64,000 nucleotides of DNA. Source: Roseiarcus sp963770275. Lineage in GTDB: Bacteria > Pseudomonadota > Alphaproteobacteria > Rhizobiales > Beijerinckiaceae. The stretch is from the NCBI GenBank assembly GCA_963770275.1, contig CAVYPD010000008.1:59844-123843 (forward strand). Reading direction: 5' to 3'. Below, piece after piece: positions 18,350-28,209 of this stretch (position 1 is its first letter; each line of letters opens with the position of its first letter). Position numbers and translations under genes: made by a program. Under the pieces are notes generated by a model. It was given only the letters and a program-made list of their open reading frames with translations, was not told the DNA's origin and made no database searches.

Positions 18350-18446
18350 ATTATTGGTATTGGACAGGCTTTCTTTGATAACATAATCGCCCAGACAGAA
18401 AACGCACCGCGCCAATGTGGCTGGAGGCGAGTCGGAGGGGGTTTGG

Positions 18447-20041
18447 ATGGGCTGGAAGACAAAAGCATTAATGACGCTCGGGCTGAGCGTGTTGCCCTTA
18501 GGGCTACCGGCGCAGGCTCAAACTGCGGATAAACCGAACATTCTCGTCATCATGGGCGACGATGTCGGCTACTGGAACATCAGCGCCTATAATCGCGGCA
18601 TGATGGGCTATCGCACGCCCAACATCGACCGAATCGCCAAGGAAGGCGCGCTTTTCACCGATTATTACGCCCAGCAATCCTGCACCGCGGGACGCGCCGC
18701 CTTCATCACCGGCCAGAGCCCGATCCGCACCGGCCTCCTGAAGGTGGGTCTTCCCTCAGCCAAAGAAGGGCTGTCCGACAAGGATCCGACGCTCGCCGAA
18801 CTTCTGAAGCCTCAGGGCTACGTGACCGGGCAGTTCGGCAAGAACCACCTCGGCGACCGCAACGAGTTCCTGCCGACCGTGCACGGTTTCGACGAGTTCT
18901 TCGGCAACCTCTACCACCTCAACGCCGAGGAAGAGCCGGAAAACCCGGACTATCCGAAGAACCCGGAATTCAAGGCGCGCTTCGGCCCGCGCGGCGTGAT
19001 GAAATGCATCGCGACCGACACGGAGACCCCCGGCGACGATCCGCGCTTTGGGCCTTGGGGCAAGCAGAAATGTGAGGACACCGGCCCCCTGACGAAAAAG
19101 CGCATGGAGACCGCCGACGAGGAATTCCTCGGCGCTTCGCTCAATTTCATGGACCGGGCGCATGACGCGAAGAAGCCGTTCTTCGTGTGGTTCAATTCGA
19201 CCCGCATGCATATTTTCACCCACCTCAAGCCCGAATCGCAGGGCGTGACGGGTCTTGGCACCTATCCCGACGGCATGGTCGAGCATGACGGCCAGGTGGG
19301 GCAGCTGTTGAAGAAGCTCGACGACCTCGGCATCGCCAAAAACACCATCGTCATCTACACGACCGACAACGGCGCGGAGGCGTTCTCCTGGCCGGACGGC
19401 GGCACGACGCCGTTCCGAAGCGAGAAGAACTCGAACTGGGAGGGCGGCTATCGCGTGCCCGCGGTTATCCGCTGGCCCGATGTCGTGAAGCCGCAGACCG
19501 AGGTCAACGGCATCTTCTCGTCGGAGGACTGGGTTCCCACCCTGATCGCTGCGGCCGGAGAACCGGACATCACCGCGAAGCTCTTGAACGGCTACGACGC
19601 CAACGGAAAGACCTTCAAGGTCCACCTCGACGGCTATGACCAGCATGATCTGCTCGCCGGCGGCGACGACAAGCGCCGGGAGTTCTTCTACTGGACCGAC
19701 GACGGCGACCTTGCAGGCTTGCGCTACGACCAGTGGAAGGTGGTCTTCCTCGAGCAGGAACACGAAGGCCTGAAGGTGTGGCAATATCCTCTCACGCCGC
19801 TCCGCGCGCCGCTTCTCTTCAACCTCCGCTCCGATCCGTTCGAGAAGGCGAACATCGAATCGGGTGAGTGGGAGAAATGGTACGTCGAGCGCATGTTCGT
19901 GATGGCGCCCGCGCAGGCGATCGTGGCCAAGGAGTTGCAGACGCTCCGAAGGAATTTCCCCCGCGTCAGAAGCCCGGAAGCTTTTCGGTTGGCGACGCGC
20001 TCGAGAAGCTGCAGAACGCCGGGCACAACAGCGACAACTGA
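18447..20041 (+). CDS. Exported arylsulfatase, C-terminal frameshift
   Basis: Formylglycine-dependent sulfatase hydrolysing sulfate esters. A Sec signal peptide (MGWKTKALMTLGLSVLPLGLP, cleavage near AQA) indicates periplasmic location. NILVIMGDDVG supplies the paired metal Asp residues (38, 39), and the modified Cys79 lies in the C-x-A-x-R motif of SCTAGRAAFITG, with FGKNHLGDR and YTTDNGAE completing the site. Start ATG 18447 follows GGAGGGGGTTTGG. A one-base loss near 19945 shifts the last 32 residues; in the corrected frame they read PGSFSVGDALEKLQ and end at TGA 20041, giving about 531 residues. A formylglycine-generating enzyme is needed but not seen here. Confidence 0.9.
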
Positions 20042-20220
20042 GGCGCCAATGGTGGGCGCGTCGCGGATCGCGACGCGTTCCACGACTCCGAGCGTTCCAC
20101 GATTGTCCAGGCGTGGACAGTTTCTTGAATCGAAAGTCGATATGCAGCCCGCGAAAGCGGTGGGGCGAAACGTCAGCCGACGGATGGCTGAGACGCTGAG
20201 ATTTTTGGAGGGAAAAGCAA

Positions 20221-20934
20221 GTGAATAAGCAGATAGCGGAATTTGTGGGTACGTTCGCGCTCGTGTTCTTTGGCTGCGGCGCGGCGGCGATCGGAGGGTT
20301 GGCGCCGGCCGGTCCGACAGCGATCAACCTGCTCGGGATCGCGAGCGCGTTCGGCTTCGCCATCGTCGCGATGGCTTACGGCATCGGGCCGATCTCGGGC
20401 TGTCACGTCAATCCGGCGGTGAGTTTCGGCGCCTTCGTCGCCGGTCGGATGAGCGCAAGCCAGATGATCAGCTACTGGATCGCCCAGGTTCTCGGCGCCA
20501 TCGTCGGGGCGGTGGTGCTCTACATCATCCTGTCCGGCAAGGCGCAAGGGTGGACTGGCGGACTTGGCCAGAACGGCTGGGGCGCGGGTTACCTCGGCGA
20601 ATACAATACGGTCTCCGCGTTCGTGTTCGAAGTGGTGGGGACGTTCCTCTTCCTGGTGACGATCCTGGGCGTGACCCATCCGCTGGCGCCAAAGGGGTTC
20701 GGCGGCCTCGCAATCGGCCTGACGCTGGTCGTGATCCATCTGGTCGGCATCAACATTACCGGCACGTCGGTCAATCCGGCACGCTCGATCGGGCCGGCGC
20801 TGATCGGAATGGGCTCGAACCCGGGCGCGGTCGCGCAGCTCTGGCTCTTCATCATCGCGCCCCTGATCGGCGCGGGACTGGCTGGCTTCCTCTACCGCGA
20901 AGGCGCGCTCTTGGACGCCCCGACCGAGGGCTGA
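20221..20934 (+). CDS. aqpZ: Aquaporin Z
   Basis: Water channel of the MIP family, 237 residues and six membrane helices. The two half-helix NPA boxes are HVNPAVSFG (about residue 63) and SVNPARSIG (about residue 184); AEFVGTFALVFFGCG at the N-terminus is typical of AqpZ. Selectivity-filter positions look aquaporin-like rather than glyceroporin-like. The start is GTG at 20221, preceded by GGAGGGAAAAGCAA; no ATG is available before the first helix. It lies 180 bp after the arylsulfatase stop and may be co-transcribed with it. Confidence 0.94.
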   Translation: MNKQIAEFVGTFALVFFGCGAAAIGGLAPAGPTAINLLGIASAFGFAIVAMAYGIGPISGCHVNPAVSFGAFVAGRMSASQMISYWIAQVLGAIVGAVVLYIILSGKAQGWTGGLGQNGWGAGYLGEYNTVSAFVFEVVGTFLFLVTILGVTHPLAPKGFGGLAIGLTLVVIHLVGINITGTSVNPARSIGPALIGMGSNPGAVAQLWLFIIAPLIGAGLAGFLYREGALLDAPTEG

Positions 20935-21081
20935 AAACCTGGCCGACGCGTCGCCTATGACTTGGGGACGCGAAGCGGCGAGACGGAACTGCCGAAGCCG
21001 CGCAAGGCGGCGGCTCCGTACACTCGTGTTGTCGGCAAGAGCTGGGGCTCGCCGATGACGACGACCGCGCCTGAGAATTAA
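20935..21081 (+). other. In-frame coding-like extension after the aqpZ stop
   Basis: Beyond the TGA at 20932-20934 the aqpZ frame stays open to TAA 21079 and reads as a hydrophilic tail (for example GETELPKPRKAAAPYTRVVG and KSWGSP). Codon use looks like the rest of the gene. Either the aquaporin once had, or really has, a longer cytoplasmic tail with a sequence error at the stop, or this is chance. The remaining stretch to 21402 holds a strong hairpin and no gene. Confidence 0.4.
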
Positions 21082-21095
21082 CTCAGGTCGCGGTC
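21063..21095. terminator. Strong hairpin, terminator-like
   Basis: GACCGCGCCTGAG and CTCAGGTCGCGGTC pair around a six-base AATTAA loop, with a single bulged base. The stem is about 13 bp and overlaps the end of the open frame after aqpZ. No T-tract follows, so it would be an atypical terminator or an RNA-stabilising structure. Confidence 0.5.
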
Positions 21096-21402
21096 GAATG
21101 GGGCGGAGCCACGTAGCCTCCTGGCGCGGTTCCGCCCCATGTGATTCAGGGCCGAGTTGTTCAAGCTCCTGTCTCACTAACGGCGTACGCGCGTCGTCGC
21201 CGTGCGGGGCGCGCGGAGGCCGCCATGATGAGATGGAGTTCAGCGGCGAGATTTGGCTCGTTGCTTACACCTCGGTCTTGGTATGAATGATCATGATCGG
21301 CGCGATCTGGGTTCGTCGGATCTAGGACTGCAGCCTCGCACGGAATTGCGCGGGCTCGAGGATTAAGGCAGCTTCGCCACGCCGCACAGCTGAGACGCCC
21401 CC

Positions 21403-21612
21403 ATGATGCTCGCGATTTTCACGTTTCTCACGATCGCGTTCCTTCTGGATTTTTTGGACCGGAGGCGGTCCGCGGTGATCTGCCTCGCGGCGTCGCTGGG
21501 CCTCACGCTCTGTCTGTTCGCGTGGGAAATCTACAGCCCGGACTATGGATTTCGGATGCCCTGGCTCCAAGTCGAGCTGGAACAGCGCGCAACCGTCGCG
21601 GGAGGCGCTTGA
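21403..21612 (+). CDS. Small membrane protein paired with DsbB (DUF5993-like)
   Basis: A 69-residue protein with two hydrophobic helices, MLAIFTFLTIAFLLDFLD and AVICLAASLGLTLCLFAWEIY, separated by a basic turn (RRR). Short two-helix proteins of the DUF5993 type often precede dsbB-like genes, and this one ends 3 bp before the DsbB-like start, implying one operon. Assignment to the DUF rests on context and topology more than on specific residues. Tandem ATG codons at 21403 and 21406 are both possible starts. Confidence 0.65.
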   Translation: MMLAIFTFLTIAFLLDFLDRRRSAVICLAASLGLTLCLFAWEIYSPDYGFRMPWLQVELEQRATVAGGA

Positions 21613-21615
21613 CCG

Positions 21616-22188
21616 ATGAAGGACATCCCGGAGTCGGCCCTGGCCGCGACGCTCGATCGGCTGATCCTCTGTCTCATGCTGCTGGCGCTGGCGGGCGTCC
21701 TCACTGCGGCGATGGGCTTCCAATATCTCGACGGCGAGATTCCATGCCCGCTTTGCTTACTGGAGCGCGTGGCGATGTTCGCATGTTGCTTTGGCCTGAT
21801 TCGGCAGCTCAGGGATGGCGGCTCGCAGCGCGGCGCGGGCATCGCCATGATCTCCGCGGTGCTGCTGCTGGTGATTTCCGTGCGTCAGACCTTGCTGGAT
21901 ATCGTTCCACGCCCGGGACACGCCTACATCGGCGCCGCGGTCTTCGGCCTTCACATGGCGGTATGGTCCGTCCTCATCGCGATCGCGTTGCTGAGCGGCT
22001 TCGCGGTTCGTCTGGCGGTTTTTGGCGGCCCGAATTGGGCGTCCCCGGCGCAACCATCCACGCCAGCGCGGCTGAGCTACGGTCTTGGACTCTACGTGGC
22101 GATCCTCTGCGCGATCAACTTCATCTCTGTGCTCGTTCAGTGCGGCTTTGGCCAATGTCACACGACGGGATATGCGCTGCTGCGCTGA
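21616..22188 (+). CDS. Disulfide bond formation protein B family
   Basis: A 190-residue integral membrane protein. EIPCPLCLLERVAMFACC at residues 41-58 carries the CPLC redox pair (Cys44, Cys47) of the DsbB/BdbC group on the first periplasmic turn. A possible second pair, Cys176 and Cys181 (QCGFGQC), sits near the C-terminus rather than in the second periplasmic loop of E. coli DsbB, so electron flow may differ. Four to five hydrophobic helices are visible. It probably passes electrons from a thioredoxin-like partner to quinone. No dsbA-like gene is adjacent. Confidence 0.82.
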   Translation: MKDIPESALAATLDRLILCLMLLALAGVLTAAMGFQYLDGEIPCPLCLLERVAMFACCFGLIRQLRDGGSQRGAGIAMISAVLLLVISVRQTLLDIVPRPGHAYIGAAVFGLHMAVWSVLIAIALLSGFAVRLAVFGGPNWASPAQPSTPARLSYGLGLYVAILCAINFISVLVQCGFGQCHTTGYALLR

Positions 22189-22320
22189 GAGGCCGGTTTG
22201 GGATTTGCGGCCTCTTCGCGTCGCTCTGACGCCTGTTCTCGCACATTGCGCCGGAGGCGTCGGAGTTGCGCCGCCGGGAGCCCGACGCTGCTCGCGCAGC
22301 CCCGGGCTCTGTGTCTCAGA

Positions 22321-22740
22321 TCACTTCAAGAGGCGGAGCAGCGCGTGGCCGGCTGGGCTGTTCAGCTCCTTGGCGTCGATCGTGCCGTCGTTGTCCGGAT
22401 CGGCCTTCTTGAAGAGGACTTCGACGTAAGCGAGGTATTCGTCCTTGCTGACCGTCTTGTCGTTGTCGGGGTCCGCAACAGCCCAGTCCTTGTCCGAGAT
22501 TCGGCCGTGCAGCTCCTTGTGGTCGAGCGTGCCGTCGTGGTCCTTCTCGAGCTTGTCGAAGAGAGCGCTCGCGGCGGCTTTCGCCTCGGTAAGATCGACC
22601 GTTCCGTCATGATCGGGATCGAGGCTCGCGAGCGCCGAAGCTGCGAACGAAGGCGCAGCGCTCATCACGGCCATTGCCGGAAGAGAGAGCGCCAGCAAGG
22701 AGGCGAGGGTCAAGGTTTTTAGTGTCGTTCGCTTCATCAT
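22321..22740 (-). CDS. Secreted four-EF-hand calcium-binding protein
   Basis: A signal peptide (MMKRTTLKTLTLASLLALSL, cleavage near SFA) precedes about 105 residues containing four EF-hand loops: DPDHDGTVDLTE, EKDHDGTLDHKE, DPDNDKTVSKDE and DPDNDGTIDAKE. Each shows the 1,3,5,12 ligand pattern (D/E-x-D-x-D ... E), although the second loop begins with Glu. The protein should be exported and bind calcium. The start is ATG 22740 or 22737, behind CAGGAGCATC. It converges with the DsbB-like gene. Function beyond calcium binding is unknown; similar small EF-hand proteins are frequent in methylotrophic and rhizobial genomes. Confidence 0.82.
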   Translation of the reverse strand: MMKRTTLKTLTLASLLALSLPAMAVMSAAPSFAASALASLDPDHDGTVDLTEAKAAASALFDKLEKDHDGTLDHKELHGRISDKDWAVADPDNDKTVSKDEYLAYVEVLFKKADPDNDGTIDAKELNSPAGHALLRLLK

Positions 22741-23401
22741 GATGCTCCTGGAAAAGATCGGGGACGCGGGAGTGCGGCGCTCAGCCGCTCGATTGTCGCA
22801 GAGAGGCCTTGCAATGATCTGGAGCTGAGATAATTGGAGCGGGACGAACACGCAAGAGTTACGGGAATCTATCCCGTTGATTTCAGGAAAGAATTCCCGA
22901 TGATTCCTGGTCGATAATCCCGCGCAGGCGTCGAGCCCCGAGGAGCGTCCAGGCGATCGAGGCAACGCAGTTTCGGCGCGGGAGAAGATCGTCCCCGTGC
23001 AATTGAACCGCAGGAGGCGAGGACGGCAGGCGGTCGAACCGCGGCTGACGAAATTCCGGCAAGAAAGGGAGTCGCAGGCGGGACCACCGGGAGGTGGTGA
23101 GATCGCGCCATCTCACGCCCCGCCCGCGACACGACTAAGTTAGCCTCGGCAGTCGTTCCGTAGAACTTCATTTAGCCTCTAGATTGAGCGGCCCTCTTCC
23201 CGGATCAGATAGGATTATTTCCTCATGTCTCCCGAGCTGAGGTTGCCGGACCCGAACTTGCCGCGGCCGATCCATCGATTGGGATGAGTTCAAAGTCGAC
23301 AGGGCCGGCCGTAGAGCGTTCGCAAAAGGGCTTGTCCGCTTGTAAGGCTGCCTATTCGCTTGTTAAGCGGGACGTCGGACCGACGGTATGAGAGAGATTG
23401 C
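22741..23401. other. 660 bp without a recognisable gene
   Basis: No frame here has domain-like content. I see small dyads: ACGGGA-ATCTA-TCCCGT at about 22860-22876, then CAGGAA ... TTCCTG shortly after. These could be regulatory for the divergent EF-hand gene. A hairpin ACCACC ... GGTGGT lies near 23080. The region is neither strongly AT-rich nor repeated elsewhere in the window. Confidence 0.5.
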
Positions 23402-23899
23402 GTGCGTCGAAGACAGTTCGTTTTGACGGGCCTCGCTTCGGCCCTCGTCACATCTGCGGCAGCCCAAGAGCAGAAGGCCGACGCGGAATTGGACCTCGGA
23501 CCCGTCAAGGGAACGGAAGAGCTTTGGTACCTGCTGACGGCCCTCGACACCTTGATCTTCTGTATGGCGGTCGCGGTGATCAAAGATCAGGCGGTCATCG
23601 TTCAGGCGCGCCGAGAGGTTCAGCCCTACACCTCGCAGCTGAGCGACCCGAAGGCCGAGGAAGCGTTCAACGCGGCGCTGAAATCAGGCGAGGGGCAAGC
23701 GCGGATCGAGCAGAACAAGACCGCCATCAGCGAAGCCGCAAAAGAGATCGACGCGTTGTTGACCGACGTCGTGTCGCCATCAGTCCGCGCCAGCGTCGTT
23801 CATGCATTCGCGCGATCCTCGACTTTACTCATCGCCCGCGCGGCCGAGAACCAGTCGTGGTGGTGCCGCGTCTATGCGTTCCGGAAAGTGCGGTGCTAG
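23402..23899 (+). CDS. Secreted protein of unknown family
   Basis: From a GTG start at 23402 (after GAGAGATT) the protein is about 165 residues. It begins with a twin-basic signal, MRRRQFVLTGLASALVTSAAA, with an AQA-like cleavage site. The mature part is mostly helical and charged: LGPVKGTEELWYLLTALDTLI, then SDPKAEEAFNAALKSGEGQARIEQ and KTAISEAAKEIDALLTDVVSP. A tryptophan-rich segment (NQSWWCRVYAF) closes it. I recognise no family. It converges with the GH15 gene. The clean signal and frame support a real gene. Confidence 0.6.
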   Translation: MRRRQFVLTGLASALVTSAAAQEQKADAELDLGPVKGTEELWYLLTALDTLIFCMAVAVIKDQAVIVQARREVQPYTSQLSDPKAEEAFNAALKSGEGQARIEQNKTAISEAAKEIDALLTDVVSPSVRASVVHAFARSSTLLIARAAENQSWWCRVYAFRKVRC

Positions 23900-24016
23900 C
23901 GGGGACCACGATTGGAAGCGACCCAGTCGAATCGGTGTTGCTCTACAGCGTGTCGACTGCTTCGCGACGCCGTCGGGTAAAGGTCGCGGCGCTAGACACG
24001 CTCTGCGCCGCGGCGC

Positions 24017-26405
24017 TTACGCTCGCGGCGCAACGACGCGCGTCTCAAAATCCTGCCCACGCCAGACCTCGTCTGCTTTTCGGCGCCAGGTGAAGACGAG
24101 TTTGCCGCCCGGCGCGATTCCCGCCGTCGGCAGTTCCGCGACATGCAGGCCGAGGCCCGTGTCGCTCGTCGCGACATCGGCCTGGGTCTTCCAGTCGTCG
24201 CGCGTGTAACGGACGATCGACTCCTCCAGTAGATCGAGCCGCAGCATCTGTCCGGCGAGAACGCGTGGCCGTCGGGCAATCCTCGCGCCATGGGCGGCAG
24301 CGGGCGGTCCGCTTCTTAGCGTAGCGGCGCATCGTGTGGGGGGACATGTCGAACACTCGGCCGTCGGCGAGCGAGCGTAGCAGCTTCACATATTCCCCGT
24401 GCGCCCAGACGAGAGGCATGGCCGAGCCGGTCGGCTTGCCGGGCGCGAGCTCTCTTTCGGGAATCGGCGCCGCGTCCCATACCTGCTCGGGAATGAGGCC
24501 GCCAGGGCTTGTCTGCGCCTCGATTGTCGCGAGCAGCGCCTCCGCCTCTTTGCGCTTTCCCGCCGCAAGCGCGTAGTGCGCCCGTTCGCCCGCCAGGAGC
24601 GGCCAGACGCGGCCGATCCCGACCCCGTCGAAGGGCCTCCCGTCCGCCTTCTCGCCGTAGCCGTCGAGGTTATAGCGGCGCCAGCCGGGCCCCTGAGGCA
24701 GCTCGACCTTGAGCAGGCGATCGATGACCGTAATCGTGTCGAGCACGCGCGGATCCTCAGGCGCCCTCAACCCGAACCGGACAAGCGCGAGCGCGTCCGT
24801 GCTGATGAGTTCGTCCGCAGGGATCGATCCGCTTCCCACCTCGTGGTTGCGCACCTGGACCAGTCCATGAACGTCCGGGCAACCCATCGCAGGCGATTCG
24901 GGAGCAACCCGTATGTAATAGCCGCGGACGCCGGCTTCGCGCGCAAGCGGCGTATCCTCGACATAGATCCAGTCCTCGATCTGCTCGTTCCAGGCGTCGG
25001 CCGTGTCGCGCAGCAGAGCCGGAAGCGCCTCGACGTCACAGGCCTCGGCGATCTCCGCCGCGGCGAGCAGCGCCGCAATGGTCACGGCGAGCGTGAAAGG
25101 CGTATAGCCGGCGTTCTCTTCCCAACGGTCTTGCTTGGTTCTCGGCCCGGTGCGCAAGACGAAGCCTGCCGCGCGCTCGACCATCGGCCAGAACTGTTGC
25201 ACGTCCGGAGGCGCGATCGCGCCCTCGCGCCGCGCCATGTCCAAGAGCAGCATAGGGAACGCGCATTCGTCGAGCTGTACGCCGCTCCAATAGGACGTGC
25301 CGTCCAGCCAATAGTTTTGCCGCCACGATCCGTCTCCTTCCTGGGTCGCCCGCAGATAGCGAAGGATTTGGCGCACCTCGCTATGCGCGCCGCACGCGAG
25401 CAGCGCGCCAGCGGTTTCGCAGAGATCGCGGGGCCAGACGAGATGGTAGCCCCCCATATCGTCGTCGCCCTTGCTGAAGCCCCACGGAATCGACAGGCTG
25501 GCGATGAAGCCTCCTGGGAACGTCGGCGCCTCATGGACGCGAAGGATGTTGGCGCTCACGCGATAGATGTTCTGGCCATGAGCATGCCGCTCCATGGTGC
25601 GCAAGGGAGATTGCCAAGCGCGCCATCCGGACGAATAGTCATTCAAGATCGTCTCGAACGGACTCATGCTCGACGTCAGCGCGTGATAGGCGGCTTCCGC
25701 GGTGGTGCGGCCAAAACCGACCGCCAGAACCGAGGCCCCGTCGGCGCCCATGGCAAGCTCGGCGGACAGGGCGATGTTGCCGTCGGTCGCGGTGTCGTAC
25801 TGGTCGATCAGCCGCCCATGATCGCGAAGCTGCCGCCATCCGTCCGAGGCGCCGACGAAGCCGACGGACCTGGCGAGGAACTGCGGGTTCGCCAGCATCG
25901 CCAGATGCGTGCCGCCGCCGACAGCGCAGAGCATCTCGTGCCCCTTGTATTCACCACGCTCGCCGTTGTTGTGCGCCCCCGCGTTGACGAGGTGCGGCGC
26001 GAGCAAGGCGAACACGCGCAGCCCTGTCTTGGAGGAATCTTCGAGGCGAATGTGCAGAACGACCGAATCGCTGCGCGGGTCCGTGATCACGCGATTGATC
26101 ATCCGGAATCGCCCGCCGCGATGCGTGCTCGTCAGGCGGAAAGCGGGAACCCCGTCTTCGATACGTTCGACGACCGTCTGGCAGTCGCGCTTGACCTCGG
26201 CGAAGAAAGCAGCCCCGTCGGTGACGATGAACCCGAGGTCGCGGACGCAAGCCTGGTCAACACGTGGATAGTAGATTTCATTGACGATGCCGTGACTGAC
26301 GGTGAACCAGACCCGACTGCGCTCGCTGAGCGCGGCGCCGACCCCGTCCTTGGCGCTCGAGGTCCACCGAGGCGGAATTCCAGGCGACCCAGGCGCTTCG
26401 ACCAT
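24017..26405 (-). CDS. Glucoamylase-type glycoside hydrolase (GH15), two frameshifts
   Basis: About 796 residues. The N-terminal beta-sandwich of bacterial glucoamylases/glucodextranases covers roughly residues 1-260 (PGIPPRWTSSAKDGVGAAL, RVWFTVSHGIVNEIYYPRVD). An (alpha/alpha)6 barrel follows, with GGYHLVWPRDLCE, the substrate-binding YWSGVQLDECAFP and the catalytic-base region LIPEQVWDAAPIPE. Two one-base losses near 24300 and 24250 displace the C-terminal ~95 residues (MLRLDLLEESIVRYTRDDWK, ending ETRVVAPRA). It releases glucose from alpha-glucans. No signal peptide is evident, so it may act on intracellular glycogen or dextrin. It is 96 bp downstream of iorB on the same strand, perhaps by coincidence. 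Confidence 0.92.
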
Positions 26406-26501
26406 GTTCTCCCCCCAACCAAACGCGCCCGTCCTTGGCGCGCCGCCGCCGAGCCGTCAACGGGTTAAAGATAAACGGTCCCAACTGATCGGATTTCGAC
26501 T

Positions 26502-28048
26502 CTACAACGTGTCGACCGTCTTCGCGACGCCGTCGAGCGCCTCGCCGGATTCGTCCATGAGCGCCGCCGCGATGAGGCGAGCCATCCATTGCGCGCCATC
26601 CTCGCGGGACACGAGTTTGGTCGCCTTAGCCATCACACGGTCAAACTTGCTCAAGCCCCGCGCATGCGTGTCGGAATAGCCCTTGACCAGCCGACGGCAA
26701 CGCAGAATCTCGACGGCGAGATCATAATTCTTCGGCAGGATTTCGGACGCGCGCGTCAGCCACGCCTCGAGATGCTCGGTCTCCCGTTTGTGCCGCAGGC
26801 TCGAGCGCCGCATAGGTCGTAAGGCCGCGACACAGTAAAGCTGCAGGAAGCCCCCGATCCGCCCGACCGGCACGCGGCGCCCGCGATTGACGATGCGGTC
26901 GAGCATTCGGAACAGAGCGGGCTTGCCTTCGATGAAGGCGCCCAGCGACGCGGGCATCATGCCGCAGATCTCCTCGCCGCGCGGATGGAGGTACTCGGTC
27001 GCGTAGACAAGCTGATCGGGCGCCGCGCCCGCCTCTTCACGCAGGCGCGCGAATCGCGACGGGCGCAATTTGATGTCGGCGACGCGGATGACGTCGTCGT
27101 AGGCCATGGCGACGGCGAGCCGCTTCGCCGCTTCCGCCGTGAAGGCGAAATTTTTCGCTGACCCCCCATTGGCCGCATCGAGCGCGGCAAGCTTTTGGAG
27201 CCGGTCGATATAGTCGTCGCCATAAGCCACGTCCTGAAAATCGACGATGCGTTTCAGCCCGGCGAAGGCGAGCGGACGCGCGCTTTCCGGCAGGTCCGAG
27301 CGCAAGCGCCCGACGAGGCGGTTGAGCTCTGGATGGCCCGCATCCTCCGGCAGATCGTCGAGGCGCTTCTGAGGGCCAGTGTTCGGCGCCTCGTGTTTCC
27401 CCTGCGCGCGCGCGATCAAAGGCGTCGGCGAATGCGGCAAGGCTCGCGTTCGCGCCGCGCGCGCCTTCGCGCACGATTGCTTCGTAAGCCGACCGCTCGA
27501 ACGGCAGCGCGCCCGAACCGGCGAGCGCGCCGAGCATCGCGGCCGAGATCACCGTGCCGCGTTCGACCGCGAGCTTCTCCATGTCGAAGGCGATGGTCCG
27601 CCGCGCGGCGAAATCGAGCGCATCGACGACCACGAACGAATCGCCCACGCCGTCGCCCGGCTTTTCCTTCTCGGCCACCGCATAAGCGCGGTGGGTCGAG
27701 GCGATGAGCGTCGTCTTGTCCGGCGTCACCAGCCCGCGCAGGACCGATCGGCCAGCCTCCATGAGCTCCGCCGCCATCACCACGTCGACATCGCCCGGCG
27801 TCGGCATGAGCGAGAAGACGGGCGCGACGCCGTTTCGCGGCGGCAGCGTCTCGATGTAATAGATCGTCGCGCCGGTGCGCTGCGCGACGCCCGGCACGGA
27901 TGTCGATTGCGCCGCCCATCCCTACATGCTCGGCGACCTCGACGATCCAGTCCGCCAGCACCCCGCCGCCCTGCCCGCCCATGGCGAGAATGGCGATGGT
28001 CAGCGGCTTGTCGAGCGAGATCGGCGCGGCCGATTGGGGCGGCTTCAT
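26502..28048 (-). CDS. iorB: Indolepyruvate:ferredoxin oxidoreductase, beta-type subunit, two frameshifts
   Basis: Partner of IorA in oxidative decarboxylation of aryl-2-oxoacids. It starts at 28048 (MKPPQSAAPISLDKPL); TIAILAMGGQGGGVLADWIV is the nucleotide/gamma-domain signature. After a +1 shift near 27905 it continues with GATIYYIETLPPRNG and GDVDVVMAAELMEAGRSVLRG. After another +1 near 27400 it ends in a long C-terminal extension (DYIDRLQKLAALDAANGG, FAFTAEAAKRLAVAMAYDD) typical of the fused proteobacterial beta subunit. Corrected length is about 514 residues. iorA lies upstream, separated by 161 bp that contain a repeat. Confidence 0.88.
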
Positions 28049-28078
28049 TCATGGGCGACTCTGCCGGACGCTCGCGCA

Positions 28079-28180
28079 CTCCCCTCTCCAACGGGAGAGG
28101 GGTTGGGGGTGAGGGTTCTGTCGGCGCGACGCCCTCATCCGTCGGGCTTCGCCCGCCACCTTCTCCCTGAGGGAGAAGGG
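28079..28180. repeat. Hairpin-rich intergenic repeat between iorA and iorB
   Basis: Two adjacent hairpins: CCCCTCTCCAACGGGAGAGG followed by GG at 28081-28102, and CCTTCTCCCTGAGGGAGAAG followed by G at 28159-28179. Between them lies GTGAGGG and a CGGGCTTCGCCCG dyad. This is the CCCTCTCC/TTGGGGGTGAGGG type of repeat seen between genes of many Hyphomicrobiales. It sits inside the ior operon and could cause processing or attenuation between the subunits. Confidence 0.75.
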
Positions 28181-28209
28181 AAGGTCGCAATCGCAATCGC
28201 ACCCATGTC

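Noticed and set aside
22869..23171. Minus-strand frames upstream of the EF-hand gene
   Set aside because: No recognisable content and no signal of selection; treated as promoter/intergenic DNA.
24399..26468. 689-codon plus-strand frame
   Set aside because: It is fully antisense to the GH15 gene, which shows clear family motifs; the plus-strand product is Arg-rich and without domains.
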